A stretch of DNA of 64,000 nt, taken from the NCBI RefSeq assembly GCF_900163645.1, contig NZ_FUKM01000014.1, positions 96,684 to 160,683 of the forward strand, in the 5' to 3' direction. Position numbers and translations under genes: made by a program. Shown here in pieces: positions 46,950 through 55,138 of the stretch (position 1 is its first letter; each line of letters opens with the position of its first letter). A model generated the notes under the pieces. The model did no database searches. It was not told the DNA's origin and saw nothing but the letters and a program-made list of their open reading frames with translations. Source of the DNA: Halomonas citrativorans (GTDB lineage: Bacteria > Pseudomonadota > Gammaproteobacteria > Pseudomonadales > Halomonadaceae).

Positions 46950-47855
46950 TCATCCCTTGCCGTTGAGCAGGCGGTAGGTGCGGATGACCTGGCTATCATC
47001 AAGCTTGCCCTCCCCCCGCTCGGAGCTTGCCACGAACATCTGCCGGGCGGTCTCCGCCAGCGGCGTGAACGCTTTGGCGACCTTGGCGGAGTCGCAGACA
47101 ATGCCCATGTCCTTACAGAAGATATCGACGACGCTGGTGACCTCGCCGGGTTCGGCAATCATGCGTGGGCCGCGGTCGCCCAGCATCCAGCTCGAAGCGG
47201 CCGAGCCCTGCACCATCGAAAGCATGACCGATGACTCGATTCCGCTCTTTTCAGCAAGCGACAGCGCCTCGGCGGCCGCGGCGATATGCACGCCGCACAG
47301 CAACTGGTTAACGGCTTTCATGGCCGCGCCCTGGCCCGCCGTGGGCCCGGCGACGAACACCGCCTTTCCCATCACCTCGAACGCTTTCGAACAACGGCCA
47401 AGGGCCTCCTCGCTACCGGCGGCCATGATAGTCAGTTCACCGGCTTGGGCGCCTACGACCCCGCCGGAGACCGGCGCATCGATGTAATGAAGACCCGGTC
47501 GAACCGCTGCCACTTCGCTGGCGATACCAGCGGCGTCGCTTGGCGCAATCGTCGACATCTGCACGATACAGGCACCTTCTTTTAGCGACGACACGACGCT
47601 TGAAGTGGTGCCGTCACCTGCGTTGTTGCCAAACAACACGGCGCGCACCTGTTCGGCGTTCACCACCATGATAAAAAGTGCATTACAATCGGCGAGATAA
47701 CGATGCTTTGCGTCGCTCGAAGTGGCCTGATCGTTGAAGGTTGTTTCAACCTGCTCAAACGCGTCAATACCCAGCACGTTGAAGCCTGCGTTTTTCAAGC
47801 ACGTCGCCATGGGTCGGCCCATAGCGCCAAGCCCAGCAAAAGCTATGTTATGCAT
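46950..47855 (-). CDS. Beta-hydroxyacid dehydrogenase, L-threonate dehydrogenase-like
   Basis: This is an NAD(P)-dependent enzyme of the 3-hydroxyisobutyrate dehydrogenase family, about 301 residues from ATG 47855 (GAGG 6 nt upstream). It has GLGAMGRPMA at the N-terminus, DAPVSGGVVGAQAGELTIMAAG (core DAPVSGGVVGAQAGEL) near 120, the catalytic lysine in AAMKAVNQLL, and VDIFCKDMGI near 242. The VNAEQVRAVLFG and CGVHIAAAAEALSLA stretches resemble the LtnD/YgbJ group that oxidises L-threonate. The partners OtnK and OtnC are missing, so the exact substrate is open. Its base composition is noticeably GC-rich. Confidence 0.87.
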   Translation of the reverse strand: MHNIAFAGLGAMGRPMATCLKNAGFNVLGIDAFEQVETTFNDQATSSDAKHRYLADCNALFIMVVNAEQVRAVLFGNNAGDGTTSSVVSSLKEGACIVQMSTIAPSDAAGIASEVAAVRPGLHYIDAPVSGGVVGAQAGELTIMAAGSEEALGRCSKAFEVMGKAVFVAGPTAGQGAAMKAVNQLLCGVHIAAAAEALSLAEKSGIESSVMLSMVQGSAASSWMLGDRGPRMIAEPGEVTSVVDIFCKDMGIVCDSAKVAKAFTPLAETARQMFVASSERGEGKLDDSQVIRTYRLLNGKG

Positions 47856-47863
47856 ATCAAACC

Positions 47864-49123
47864 TCAGTAGATGATCAGTGCCGGTACGTAAGAAACAAGC
47901 AGCAGCACGATAATGGCCACCAGATAGAAAGGTGCGAGCTCCTTTACTACCGCTCCGATACGCTCGCGGGCGATCGCCGCCGAGACGAACAGTGTTGTGC
48001 CAATAGGCGGCGTAAACAGGCCAATACTCAGGTTCACGCACATCATGATGCCCAGTTGCACCAGATCCAGCCCAATAGCGTTGGCAATGGAGACAAGTGT
48101 GGGGCCCAAGAGCAGGATGGCTGCAGGCAAGTCCAGGAACATGCCGATGAAAAGCAGCAGCAGGTTGATCGCCAGGATTATCAGAAGCGGGTGTTTCAGA
48201 TACTCAACGGCCCACTGGGCAACTGCTTGCGGCACACCACCCGAGGTCAAGATATAGGCGATGATATTGGCCGCTGCGATGATCAGCATCACGATGCCCG
48301 TGGTGATGACCGTATTGACCAGCGCCGCCATAACCCGCTCGCCGGTCAAATCGCGATAGATGATACCGCTGACCATCAGCGCGTAGGCCACGGCGATGAT
48401 GCTGACCTCAGTGGGCGTGGCAATACCGGCTCTTAGCAGTACCACGATAAACACCGGCATCAGCAGCGCAGGCAGCGCGGTGAACAGCGTGCTGCGCATC
48501 TCGGCGCGCGTGTGCTTGAGTTTAAGACGAGGAAACTCGCGGCGCTTGCCCACAAAGTAACAGGCCAGCATCATACCGGCCGCCAGCATCAGGGCGGGAA
48601 TAACGGCGGCGATAAACAGCGAGGCAATGGAACTGTTGGATACCGTGGCAAACAAAATCAGCGGAATCGAGGGCGGCATCAGACCAGCAATGACCGAGGA
48701 AGCCGATGTGACCGCGGCTCCAAATGCTCCAGGATAGCCTTCCCTTTTCTGCCACGGAATGAGCATCGAACCCAGTGCCGAGGCTTCCGCCACCGACGAG
48801 CCGGATACGCCCCCGAACACCGTCGAGCCCACCACGCTTACCTGCCCCAGCCCGCCGTGATACTTGCCCACCAGCATTGACGCTAGACCGACCAGCTTCT
48901 GACCCAACTTGCCCGACATCATCAGACTACCGGAAAGAATAAAGAAAGGAATCGCCAGAAGTGGGAAGCTCTGCGTTGGTTGAAAAATCTTCATCAACGC
49001 CATGCTGGAAGGCATAGGCCCGAAGACCGACAATGCCGCCCAACCGCTAATGACTAGCGAATACCCCACGGGCATTGCCATCAGCAAGAAGAGAACAAAC
49101 GCCACTAGCATTTGAACTGTCAT
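47864..49123 (-). CDS. dctM: TRAP transporter large permease (DctM)
   Basis: This 419-residue membrane protein with about 12 helices is the large subunit of a sodium-driven tripartite transporter. Typical DctM stretches include PLLAIPFFILSGSLM near residue 53, GGVSGSSVAEASALGSMLIP near 103, and PPIGTTLFVSAAIA near 372. Its ATG overlaps the dctQ stop by 4 bp (ATGA). With DctP and DctQ it imports an organic acid. Confidence 0.93.
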   Translation of the reverse strand: MTVQMLVAFVLFLLMAMPVGYSLVISGWAALSVFGPMPSSMALMKIFQPTQSFPLLAIPFFILSGSLMMSGKLGQKLVGLASMLVGKYHGGLGQVSVVGSTVFGGVSGSSVAEASALGSMLIPWQKREGYPGAFGAAVTSASSVIAGLMPPSIPLILFATVSNSSIASLFIAAVIPALMLAAGMMLACYFVGKRREFPRLKLKHTRAEMRSTLFTALPALLMPVFIVVLLRAGIATPTEVSIIAVAYALMVSGIIYRDLTGERVMAALVNTVITTGIVMLIIAAANIIAYILTSGGVPQAVAQWAVEYLKHPLLIILAINLLLLFIGMFLDLPAAILLLGPTLVSIANAIGLDLVQLGIMMCVNLSIGLFTPPIGTTLFVSAAIARERIGAVVKELAPFYLVAIIVLLLVSYVPALIIY

Positions 49124-49683
49124 ATTCCTTCCTCCCCGTGCGATACCTGCGGGCCTGACTGCTCCTCACCGCCCACCAGAACCAATGCACTATTGATCAG
49201 CGAGACAAGCGCGAGCCCTGCAAACCCAGCAACCACCGACCAATACGCCCAAGACATGCCAAGACGAGTAATGGGAAAACGCTGTCCGCCTGCAATCTCC
49301 ACCACATTCAAGCCGTGATAAGCCATAGTGCTGAAAGCAACCAGCGCGATCACATTCACAGTGAGTGTCACCACTTTTCGGGGTAGCCTTGGTAGCTTCT
49401 CCACCACCAGCTCAATCCCGATATGTTCGTTTCTGGCCGCAGCCGCCACGATGGCGCCCATGGTTAACCAAGGAAAGAACAGGTTGGGAATTTCCGTCAC
49501 CCAGCCAAGGTTTGTCGAGAAAAGATAGCGAACTACCACCCCAGAGAGCAGAGACACGAAAATGGTCACGATCGAAATGATCGCCAACCACTTGGATACT
49601 TGATAAATCAAGTTCTTCGAGCCGATTAACAGCGAAACCGGCTTACCGGCTTCGCTGTTGCGGCTCTCGTCTGAGAGCGTCAT
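49120..49683 (-). CDS. dctQ: TRAP transporter small permease (DctQ)
   Basis: This 187-residue protein has four membrane helices and the DctQ landmark WVTEIPNLFFPWLTMGAIVAA near residue 80 (core TEIPNLFFPWLTMGA). It is the small membrane subunit pairing with DctM. A hydrophilic N-terminal extension of about 30 residues precedes the first helix. GGAGGGG lies upstream of the ATG. Confidence 0.92.
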   Translation of the reverse strand: MTLSDESRNSEAGKPVSLLIGSKNLIYQVSKWLAIISIVTIFVSLLSGVVVRYLFSTNLGWVTEIPNLFFPWLTMGAIVAAAARNEHIGIELVVEKLPRLPRKVVTLTVNVIALVAFSTMAYHGLNVVEIAGGQRFPITRLGMSWAYWSVVAGFAGLALVSLINSALVLVGGEEQSGPQVSHGEEGI

Positions 49684-49702
49684 GAAAAGCCCCTCCGGTT
49701 CG

Positions 49703-50683
49703 TTACTGCTGCCCGTTTTGAGCGGCGTTAACTACCATGTCCACAAGCTCGGGATATTCTTCCCGCCACAGATCGTAAACCGAGGAGGTCGCTTCGACAA
49801 AAGGCGCCTTATCAACCTCGTTAATGCTCACTCCGGCGTCTTCGATCAAGCCACGAAGCCGTTCATCGGCTTCAAGAGAAGCTTGGCGATTGAATTCACC
49901 TGCCTCGTTAGCCGCTTCCCGAACCGCCTGCTGCTGCTCAGCAGAGAGCATGTCCCACATCATCTTGCTCATGAGCAGTGGAGTGGACTCATACTTGTGC
50001 CCGGTCAGCGAGATATAGTCCTGAACTTCGTGGAGCCTTGACGAGTAGGTATTCATCAAAGGATTTTCCTGACCGTCTACCACTCCCTGTTCAAGCGCGA
50101 TGTAAAGCTCGGAGAAATTCATGGGGGTAGGGTTGGCACCCAATGCCTCAAAAATATCCACCGTCATTTCATCCGGCGGCGTACGAATTTTGAGGCCTTG
50201 CAGGTCGGCTGGCGTTTCGATTGGCCGCACGTTATTGCTAACGTGACGAATTCCATTATCCCACAGCCCGAGCAGTACCAAGTTCTGCTCTTCGGCCAAG
50301 CGTTTCAGCTCCTCACCCACTTCTCCATCCATGACCTCCCAAGCGGCGGGAAGCGAGTCGAAGAGAAAAGGTAGACCCAGCACAGAGAACTGGGGCACTA
50401 CGCTGGAGGTTGCGCCTTGGCTATTGGTACTGAACGCCAGGGTACCCATACGCATGAGCGTCAAGGCTTCCATGTCGTCGCCGTACTGGGCGTTACCGCC
50501 AACATCAACTCTCAACTCACCACCGGTTTTTTCCTCAACCAATTCGGCAAAAAGCTCGGATGCCTCCCACTTGGGGTTTCCCTCTGCCGCATTGTGCGTT
50601 AGTTGAAGGGTCTGTTGGGCGGTGGCACTGCCTGCAAATAAAACAGCGCCGGCGATGGCAGTAGCAAGTACAGTTTTTTTCAT
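49703..50683 (-). CDS. dctP: TRAP transporter solute-binding protein (DctP)
   Basis: This 326-residue periplasmic binding protein has a cleavable signal peptide (MKKTVLATAIAGAVLFAGSA, cut at ATAQ). DLQGLKIRTPPDE near residue 145 contains the conserved arginine that binds the carboxylate of the ligand, followed by NFSELYIALEQGVVDGQENP, another family signature. TRAP systems of this type carry sugar acids such as uronates, aldonates or tetronates, which fits the LtnD-like enzyme next door. Confidence 0.93.
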   Translation of the reverse strand: MKKTVLATAIAGAVLFAGSATAQQTLQLTHNAAEGNPKWEASELFAELVEEKTGGELRVDVGGNAQYGDDMEALTLMRMGTLAFSTNSQGATSSVVPQFSVLGLPFLFDSLPAAWEVMDGEVGEELKRLAEEQNLVLLGLWDNGIRHVSNNVRPIETPADLQGLKIRTPPDEMTVDIFEALGANPTPMNFSELYIALEQGVVDGQENPLMNTYSSRLHEVQDYISLTGHKYESTPLLMSKMMWDMLSAEQQQAVREAANEAGEFNRQASLEADERLRGLIEDAGVSINEVDKAPFVEATSSVYDLWREEYPELVDMVVNAAQNGQQ

Positions 50684-50743
50684 GACGTTTCTCTCAATTC
50701 GATTATTTGTTGTAAGTTGTAACTAGCGTATTAAGTTTCTGAA

Positions 50744-51751
50744 TCAATTAACGTTTACAGCAACATGTTGCTCAATGGTTTTGACTACCTCCTTGGTAGA
50801 AATACCGTAGCGGTCATGTAGGGTGGGCAACGCACCGGCATCTAAAAACTCATCCGGCAGGCCGATCTGGTAGAACTTGACGGCCACACCCTCTTTCATT
50901 AGAAGCGAGGCCACGCTTTCACCCAAGCCGCCTACTACCGAGTGGTTCTCGGCGACAAAGACGGGGCGGTCCGGGTGGCGGCGCACTTCTTCCAGAATAG
51001 TCTGGGTATCCAGCGGCTTGATGGTGGCACAGTGCAGCACGCCCACCTCTTTGCCTTTCTCCTTGAGCTCGTCGGAAGCCTCGATAGCCCGCATAGTCAT
51101 CAGGCCTGAGGAGATAATCAGGGCGTCTTTACCGTCGATCAGTTGCTTGGCCTTGCCAATTTCGAACTTGTAACCTTCGAAGCGGTCCAGCACGCGCGGC
51201 ACCTTGCCCCGCAGCAGGCGCAGATATACCGGGCCGTTGAAATCCACCATCGCCTGAACGGACTGCTCGATATCGACCGCATCACACGGGTCGACGATCG
51301 TCAGGTTCGGCATGCCGCGAAAGATGGCAACATCTTCGGTGGCTTGGTGGCTCGGGCCGTAGCCGGTGGTCAGGCCAGGCAAGCCGCCGACGATCTTGAC
51401 GTTAAGATTCTCTTCGGCAATCGCCAGGCAGATAAAATCATAGGCGCGGCGCGAGGCGAATACGCTATAGGTGGTCACGAAGGGAATGAAGCCTTCGCGA
51501 GCCATACCGGCACCGGCCATCATCAAAAGCTGCTCGGCCATACCCATCTGGTAATAACGATCCGGGTAGGCCTTGGCGAAAATATGCAGGTCGGTGTACT
51601 TTCCCAAGTCCGCGGTCATACCGACGATCTTGTCGTTTTTACCGGCGGCCTCGACCAGCGCGTGGCCAAACGGCGCCGAGGTAGTCGGCTGGTCTTCCCC
51701 CGCAATGGAGGCGATCATGGCCGATGTTTTAAGCTTCTTCTTGGCGCTCAT
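50744..51751 (-). CDS. Transketolase C-terminal subunit (split enzyme)
   Basis: This protein of about 336 residues contains the pyrimidine-binding and C-terminal domains of transketolase. The ThDP-activating glutamate sits in QMGMAEQLLMM near residue 73, and TTGYGPSHQATEDVAIFR near 135 is a family signature. It must pair with the N-terminal subunit encoded 1 bp upstream. ATG 51751 has GGGGAG 7 nt upstream and begins MSAKKKLKT. Split transketolases are often catabolic enzymes with special substrates rather than pentose phosphate housekeeping. Confidence 0.92.
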   Translation of the reverse strand: MSAKKKLKTSAMIASIAGEDQPTTSAPFGHALVEAAGKNDKIVGMTADLGKYTDLHIFAKAYPDRYYQMGMAEQLLMMAGAGMAREGFIPFVTTYSVFASRRAYDFICLAIAEENLNVKIVGGLPGLTTGYGPSHQATEDVAIFRGMPNLTIVDPCDAVDIEQSVQAMVDFNGPVYLRLLRGKVPRVLDRFEGYKFEIGKAKQLIDGKDALIISSGLMTMRAIEASDELKEKGKEVGVLHCATIKPLDTQTILEEVRRHPDRPVFVAENHSVVGGLGESVASLLMKEGVAVKFYQIGLPDEFLDAGALPTLHDRYGISTKEVVKTIEQHVAVNVN

Positions 51752-51752
51752 C

Positions 51753-52625
51753 TTATTTCTCCCCTGACTGGATACCGTAAACGTCATCAAGCTCTTTGAG
51801 CGCCACGCTCCATTCGTTTTCATCCACACGAATAAAGTGGTTCTTATCCCGTTTTTCCAAAAAGGGCACGCCGCGGCCCATCAAGGTGTCGCAAATGATC
51901 ACGCGGGGCTTGTCGGAGTTACTTGCCAAGGCGTTATCGAAGGCTTCAAGTACGGCTTCAAGATCGTTGCCATCAACGCGGTAGGTTTCCCAGCCAAACG
52001 CCGTCCACTTATCTGCGATGGGCTCGTAATTAAGCACCATGGAAGACTTGTCGTCGGCTTGCTGGTCGTTAACATCAACGATGGCAATCAGGTTATCCAG
52101 CTTCCAGTGCGCAGCTGAGGCAACAGCTTCCCAAGTGGAGCCTTCGTTCAACTCACCATCGGATAACAGATTAAAAATCCGTGAAGTGCTCTGTTTGCGC
52201 TTAAGACCAAGCGCCATGCCAACACCGATACCTAAACCGTGCCCCAAGGAGCCGCCGGTGATTTCCATGCCCGGGGTATAAGCGGCCATACCGGACATGG
52301 GCAGGATGCTGTCATCACTGCCGTAGTCTTCAATCTCGTCTTCGCTGATAACGCCTGCCTCAATCAGAGCGGCATAAAGAGCGATGGCATAGTGGCCAAT
52401 GGACAGCAGAAAGCGATCCCGCTCTTCCCATTCGGGATTTTTAGGATCGATTTTTAAAGCGTGGAAGTAGGAAACGGCCAGTACATCGGCGATTCCCAAG
52501 GCTTGACCCACATAGCCCTGACCTTGCACCTCGCCCATACGTAGGGCGTGACGGCGAATATTGTAAGCCCGCTTCCGAAGCGCCTCTACGGTACTGGCCT
52601 TCGATGCGGTAGCTGTTTGACTCAT
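51753..52625 (-). CDS. Transketolase N-terminal subunit (split enzyme)
   Basis: This ThDP diphosphate-binding half is about 290 residues. It has SLGHGLGIGVGMALGLK near residue 128 (LSIGHYAIALYAAL earlier), the GDG-type metal motif LLSDGELNEGSTWEA near 156, and VDVNDQQADD at the end of the fold. It is the first gene of cluster A. ATG 52625 has GGAGGTGA 5 nt upstream. With its partner it would move two-carbon ketol units between sugars or take them from a keto acid. A FadR-type palindrome lies immediately upstream. Confidence 0.93.
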   Translation of the reverse strand: MSQTATASKASTVEALRKRAYNIRRHALRMGEVQGQGYVGQALGIADVLAVSYFHALKIDPKNPEWEERDRFLLSIGHYAIALYAALIEAGVISEDEIEDYGSDDSILPMSGMAAYTPGMEITGGSLGHGLGIGVGMALGLKRKQSTSRIFNLLSDGELNEGSTWEAVASAAHWKLDNLIAIVDVNDQQADDKSSMVLNYEPIADKWTAFGWETYRVDGNDLEAVLEAFDNALASNSDKPRVIICDTLMGRGVPFLEKRDKNHFIRVDENEWSVALKELDDVYGIQSGEK

Positions 52626-52637
52626 GCAAGTCACCTC

Positions 52638-52655
52638 CAATTGGTTGACCAATTG
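52638..52655. promoter_or_regulatory. GntR/UxuR-type operator at the 5' end of cluster A
   Basis: CAATTGGTTGACCAATTG is an almost perfect palindrome, and AATTGGT-N2-ACCAATT resembles known GntR/FCD sites of the UxuR/ExuR kind. It touches the Shine-Dalgarno region of the transketolase gene and so lies at or just past the transcription start, a classic repressor position. Confidence 0.75.
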
Positions 52656-53134
52656 AAGATATAGGCAATTTATATTCCTCGAAACAGAACTTTAGTCTAT
52701 GGTAAATTACATTAACTTTAATAAATATAGAAAAATAAAATAATTAAAACCATTTAAAAATTCAATAAAAACAATCAGATGAATGAGAAATATCGCCTAA
52801 CCATATAAAGCAGGCACGCAAAATCAATGTCGTATCCACAACTGCAGACAATATAAATAAACTCATGGAAAAATGGTCAACCAATATTGAAAGACAGAGA
52901 AAGCCAGGGTGCTCTCAAGGTCTGGGCATGTTCGAGATAAACACACACTCAAACCCATGATGTGGACATACTGAGAGGAAGAAAAAGGCCGGAAGATCAG
53001 CGAAAAAATAAAAAGCCAACGAGCGAGATATCATCGCATCCAATTAATATTAGTCACCAATACATGTAACAACCGCATCCCTACGCGTGCACAGGGCGGA
53101 TAAATCTTAGCCATTAAAATATTAAAAAAGCACT
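52656..53134. other. AT-rich intergenic region between clusters A and B
   Basis: These 480 bp are clearly AT-rich and hold no convincing gene. They contain the cluster A promoter on the minus strand and a second GntR-type half palindrome at 52873. No clear terminator for the kinase gene was found here. Confidence 0.7.
52873..52885. promoter_or_regulatory. Second GntR-type operator candidate
   Basis: ATGGTCAACCAAT reads ATTGGTTGACCAT on the other strand, sharing the TTGGTTGACCA core with the site at 52638. It lies about 230 bp further upstream, a spacing that would allow DNA looping. Confidence 0.6.
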
Positions 53135-54037
53135 TTACATCCCTTCTTGCCGCATCAGCCGATCGACCTCTTCTGCCTTTGGGATACTGCTGGCAGCGCC
53201 CCGGTATTGAACGGCTAACGCGGCGGCTGCCGTTGCTCTTTTGAGGCACTCAAATGGCTCAGCGCCCGCCTGGCGAGCTGCAAGAAAATAGCCCACAAAG
53301 GTATCACCCGCCGCTGTGGTATCAATAGCTCTCACCGGTAAAGCAGCTTGAAAATAAGTTTCACTATTATATAAGTACCATGCACCCTCGCTTCCCAAGG
53401 TCAGTACTATCTCGGCACTGCCCAGTTTATTTCTTAACTTTCGGAGCAAGTCTGATGCACTCGACTCTATCGGCATTTCTAATAAAGAAGCGGCTTCAGT
53501 GCGATTAAAAAAAAGCAACTTGCATTGATCCAGGGGTAATTCTGATACATCTGCGGTCATGGGTGCGGGATTAAATATAACGTTACAACCATGGCTAACT
53601 GCAAGCGGAATAATATAGCCAAGTCCATCACACTCGTTTTGAACAAGTAACGTATCTCCCGACTTCACTTTAGATAGCAAAAATGCCAATCGCTCTTTTT
53701 CAGCTCCGTGATTAACACCAGGAAACAAAATTATAGAGTTCTCCCCTTGCTCATCAATCTGAACAACAGCATGTCCACTAGGCTGCTGGGTTAGCTCTAT
53801 ATCACATACATTTACTCCCGCCCTTTTTAGCTCTTCAACCGCCCAAGCATCTTTTGAAGACACTCTACCCCAATGGCTTACCAAACCGTTAGCGCATGCT
53901 ATTGACAGCGATTGATTTGCGCCCTTACCGCCTAATCCAACACTGTGCCCGTCGCACCTTTGTGTTTCTCCGGGACGAACAAAATATGGAACGTGATAGA
54001 TATAATCGATATTAATCGAACCATAATTATAAATCAT
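53135..54037 (-). CDS. PfkB-family sugar kinase (ribokinase-like)
   Basis: This protein of about 300 residues has the two PfkB signatures: GGKGANQSLSIACANG near residue 38 and the catalytic DTTAAGDTFVGYFLAA near 238 with the base Asp in AAGD. It phosphorylates a sugar or sugar-like hydroxyl using ATP. It is the last gene after the ABC importer, separated from the binding-protein gene by a terminator-like hairpin. With the DhaK-type kinase elsewhere in the operon, its own substrate is open: perhaps ribose or a related pentose. Confidence 0.88.
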   Translation of the reverse strand: MIYNYGSINIDYIYHVPYFVRPGETQRCDGHSVGLGGKGANQSLSIACANGLVSHWGRVSSKDAWAVEELKRAGVNVCDIELTQQPSGHAVVQIDEQGENSIILFPGVNHGAEKERLAFLLSKVKSGDTLLVQNECDGLGYIIPLAVSHGCNVIFNPAPMTADVSELPLDQCKLLFFNRTEAASLLEMPIESSASDLLRKLRNKLGSAEIVLTLGSEGAWYLYNSETYFQAALPVRAIDTTAAGDTFVGYFLAARQAGAEPFECLKRATAAAALAVQYRGAASSIPKAEEVDRLMRQEGM

Positions 54038-54056
54038 CAACTCTTCTCTTTATTAA

Positions 54057-54089
54057 AAAGGCCAGCCAGTATAAAACTGACTGGCCTTT
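54057..54089 (-). terminator. Attenuator/terminator between binding protein and kinase genes
   Basis: On the minus strand AAAGGCCAG.CAGT pairs with ACTG.CTGGCCTTT around TTTAT and continues into TTTTTAAT. It would reduce transcription into the kinase gene and raise the binding protein share. Confidence 0.85.
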
Positions 54090-54107
54090 AGATCGCTTTC
54101 TGACCAC

Positions 54108-55064
54108 TTATCCTTCTAGTACGAAGGGCGCGATATAGTCATCAACATTATCTGGTGTAATAAGGATACAGTCATAAAGTTGCTTTTCATTATCCAGACC
54201 AGTTTCACCTGTATTAATATAATTATCAGCAATTCTAACGGCATCTTCTGCAAAGACAGCTACTGGCTGCAAGACTGTATAAGCCAACTCACCAGAACGA
54301 ACTGCATCAACGGCATCAGGAGAACCATCGAACCCACCAACTAACACACCGTCCAGCAGGCCCTCTTGTTTGAGAGCCACGATAGCCCCTAGCGCCATTT
54401 CATCGTTACCGCTGATGACACCACTAATATCTGGGTGAGAACGCAGCATACTCTGCATCTTATTACGCCCTTGGGTACGATCCCAATTAGCAATATCAGA
54501 GGCTACCTGGGTTAGATCAGGGTACTGGCTCAAGACAGTCTCATACCCATTAGAGCGGGTTGCGGCATTATTATCTGAAGGCGGACCTTCTAATTCTATA
54601 TAGGTCCCTTCCCCGTTCAACTGCATTGCCCATTCTTGTGCTCCTAGTGCAGCCCCTTGAGCATTGTTTGAAACTAGCTGCGCCTTAGCTAATCCTTGCT
54701 GATTTATTTCAGCATTAATTATAAATACAGGAATTCCTGCGTCGACAGCCCTACGGACAGCGCCAATGGAGCCATCTGCATTAGCAGGATCCAAAATTAT
54801 AGCCTCAGCCCCATTGGTAATAGCCGTGTCCACCTGATTGCTTTCCGTATTAGTATCACCTACATGTGAACTGACATTTGCTGTGTACCCTAATTCTTGT
54901 GCGGTGCGCTCAGCAATTGCTCCTTCTGTTTGCCAGTAGGGGTTAGACATATCATTCACAATAATAGATATTAACCCTTTATCCTGAGCCACAATAGAGC
55001 CACTTACTAGCATTGACATGCTGGCAAGCGCTGTTAGAGCTAGCTTTTTACTTTTTGGAAACAT
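54108..55064 (-). CDS. Sugar ABC transporter periplasmic binding protein (RbsB-like)
   Basis: This 318-residue protein has a signal peptide (LALTALASMSMLVSGSIVAQ). The type I periplasmic fold shows as IVNDMSNPYWQTEGAIAERT near residue 36, TNGAEAIILDPANADG near 82, and ISGNDEMALGAIVALKQEG near 210, the classic RbsB-group hinge. TATGAGGTG lies just upstream of the ATG. It supplies substrate to the permease and ATPase that follow. In the EltD-type context a tetritol such as erythritol or threitol is plausible; ribose remains an alternative. Confidence 0.92.
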   Translation of the reverse strand: MFPKSKKLALTALASMSMLVSGSIVAQDKGLISIIVNDMSNPYWQTEGAIAERTAQELGYTANVSSHVGDTNTESNQVDTAITNGAEAIILDPANADGSIGAVRRAVDAGIPVFIINAEINQQGLAKAQLVSNNAQGAALGAQEWAMQLNGEGTYIELEGPPSDNNAATRSNGYETVLSQYPDLTQVASDIANWDRTQGRNKMQSMLRSHPDISGVISGNDEMALGAIVALKQEGLLDGVLVGGFDGSPDAVDAVRSGELAYTVLQPVAVFAEDAVRIADNYINTGETGLDNEKQLYDCILITPDNVDDYIAPFVLEG

Positions 55065-55138
55065 ACATCACCTCATAGTTATGATTATTAGAGCTTCTGC
55101 GTAGCCCTTAGCAGGCCATACTTCTAAGCAAAACCACG

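Noticed and set aside
44555..52625. Cluster A as the known L-threonate/D-erythronate pathway
   Set aside because: The LtnD-like and TIM-barrel genes fit, but the DUF1537 kinase (OtnK) and the class II aldolase-type decarboxylase (OtnC) are absent, so the known pathway is not complete.
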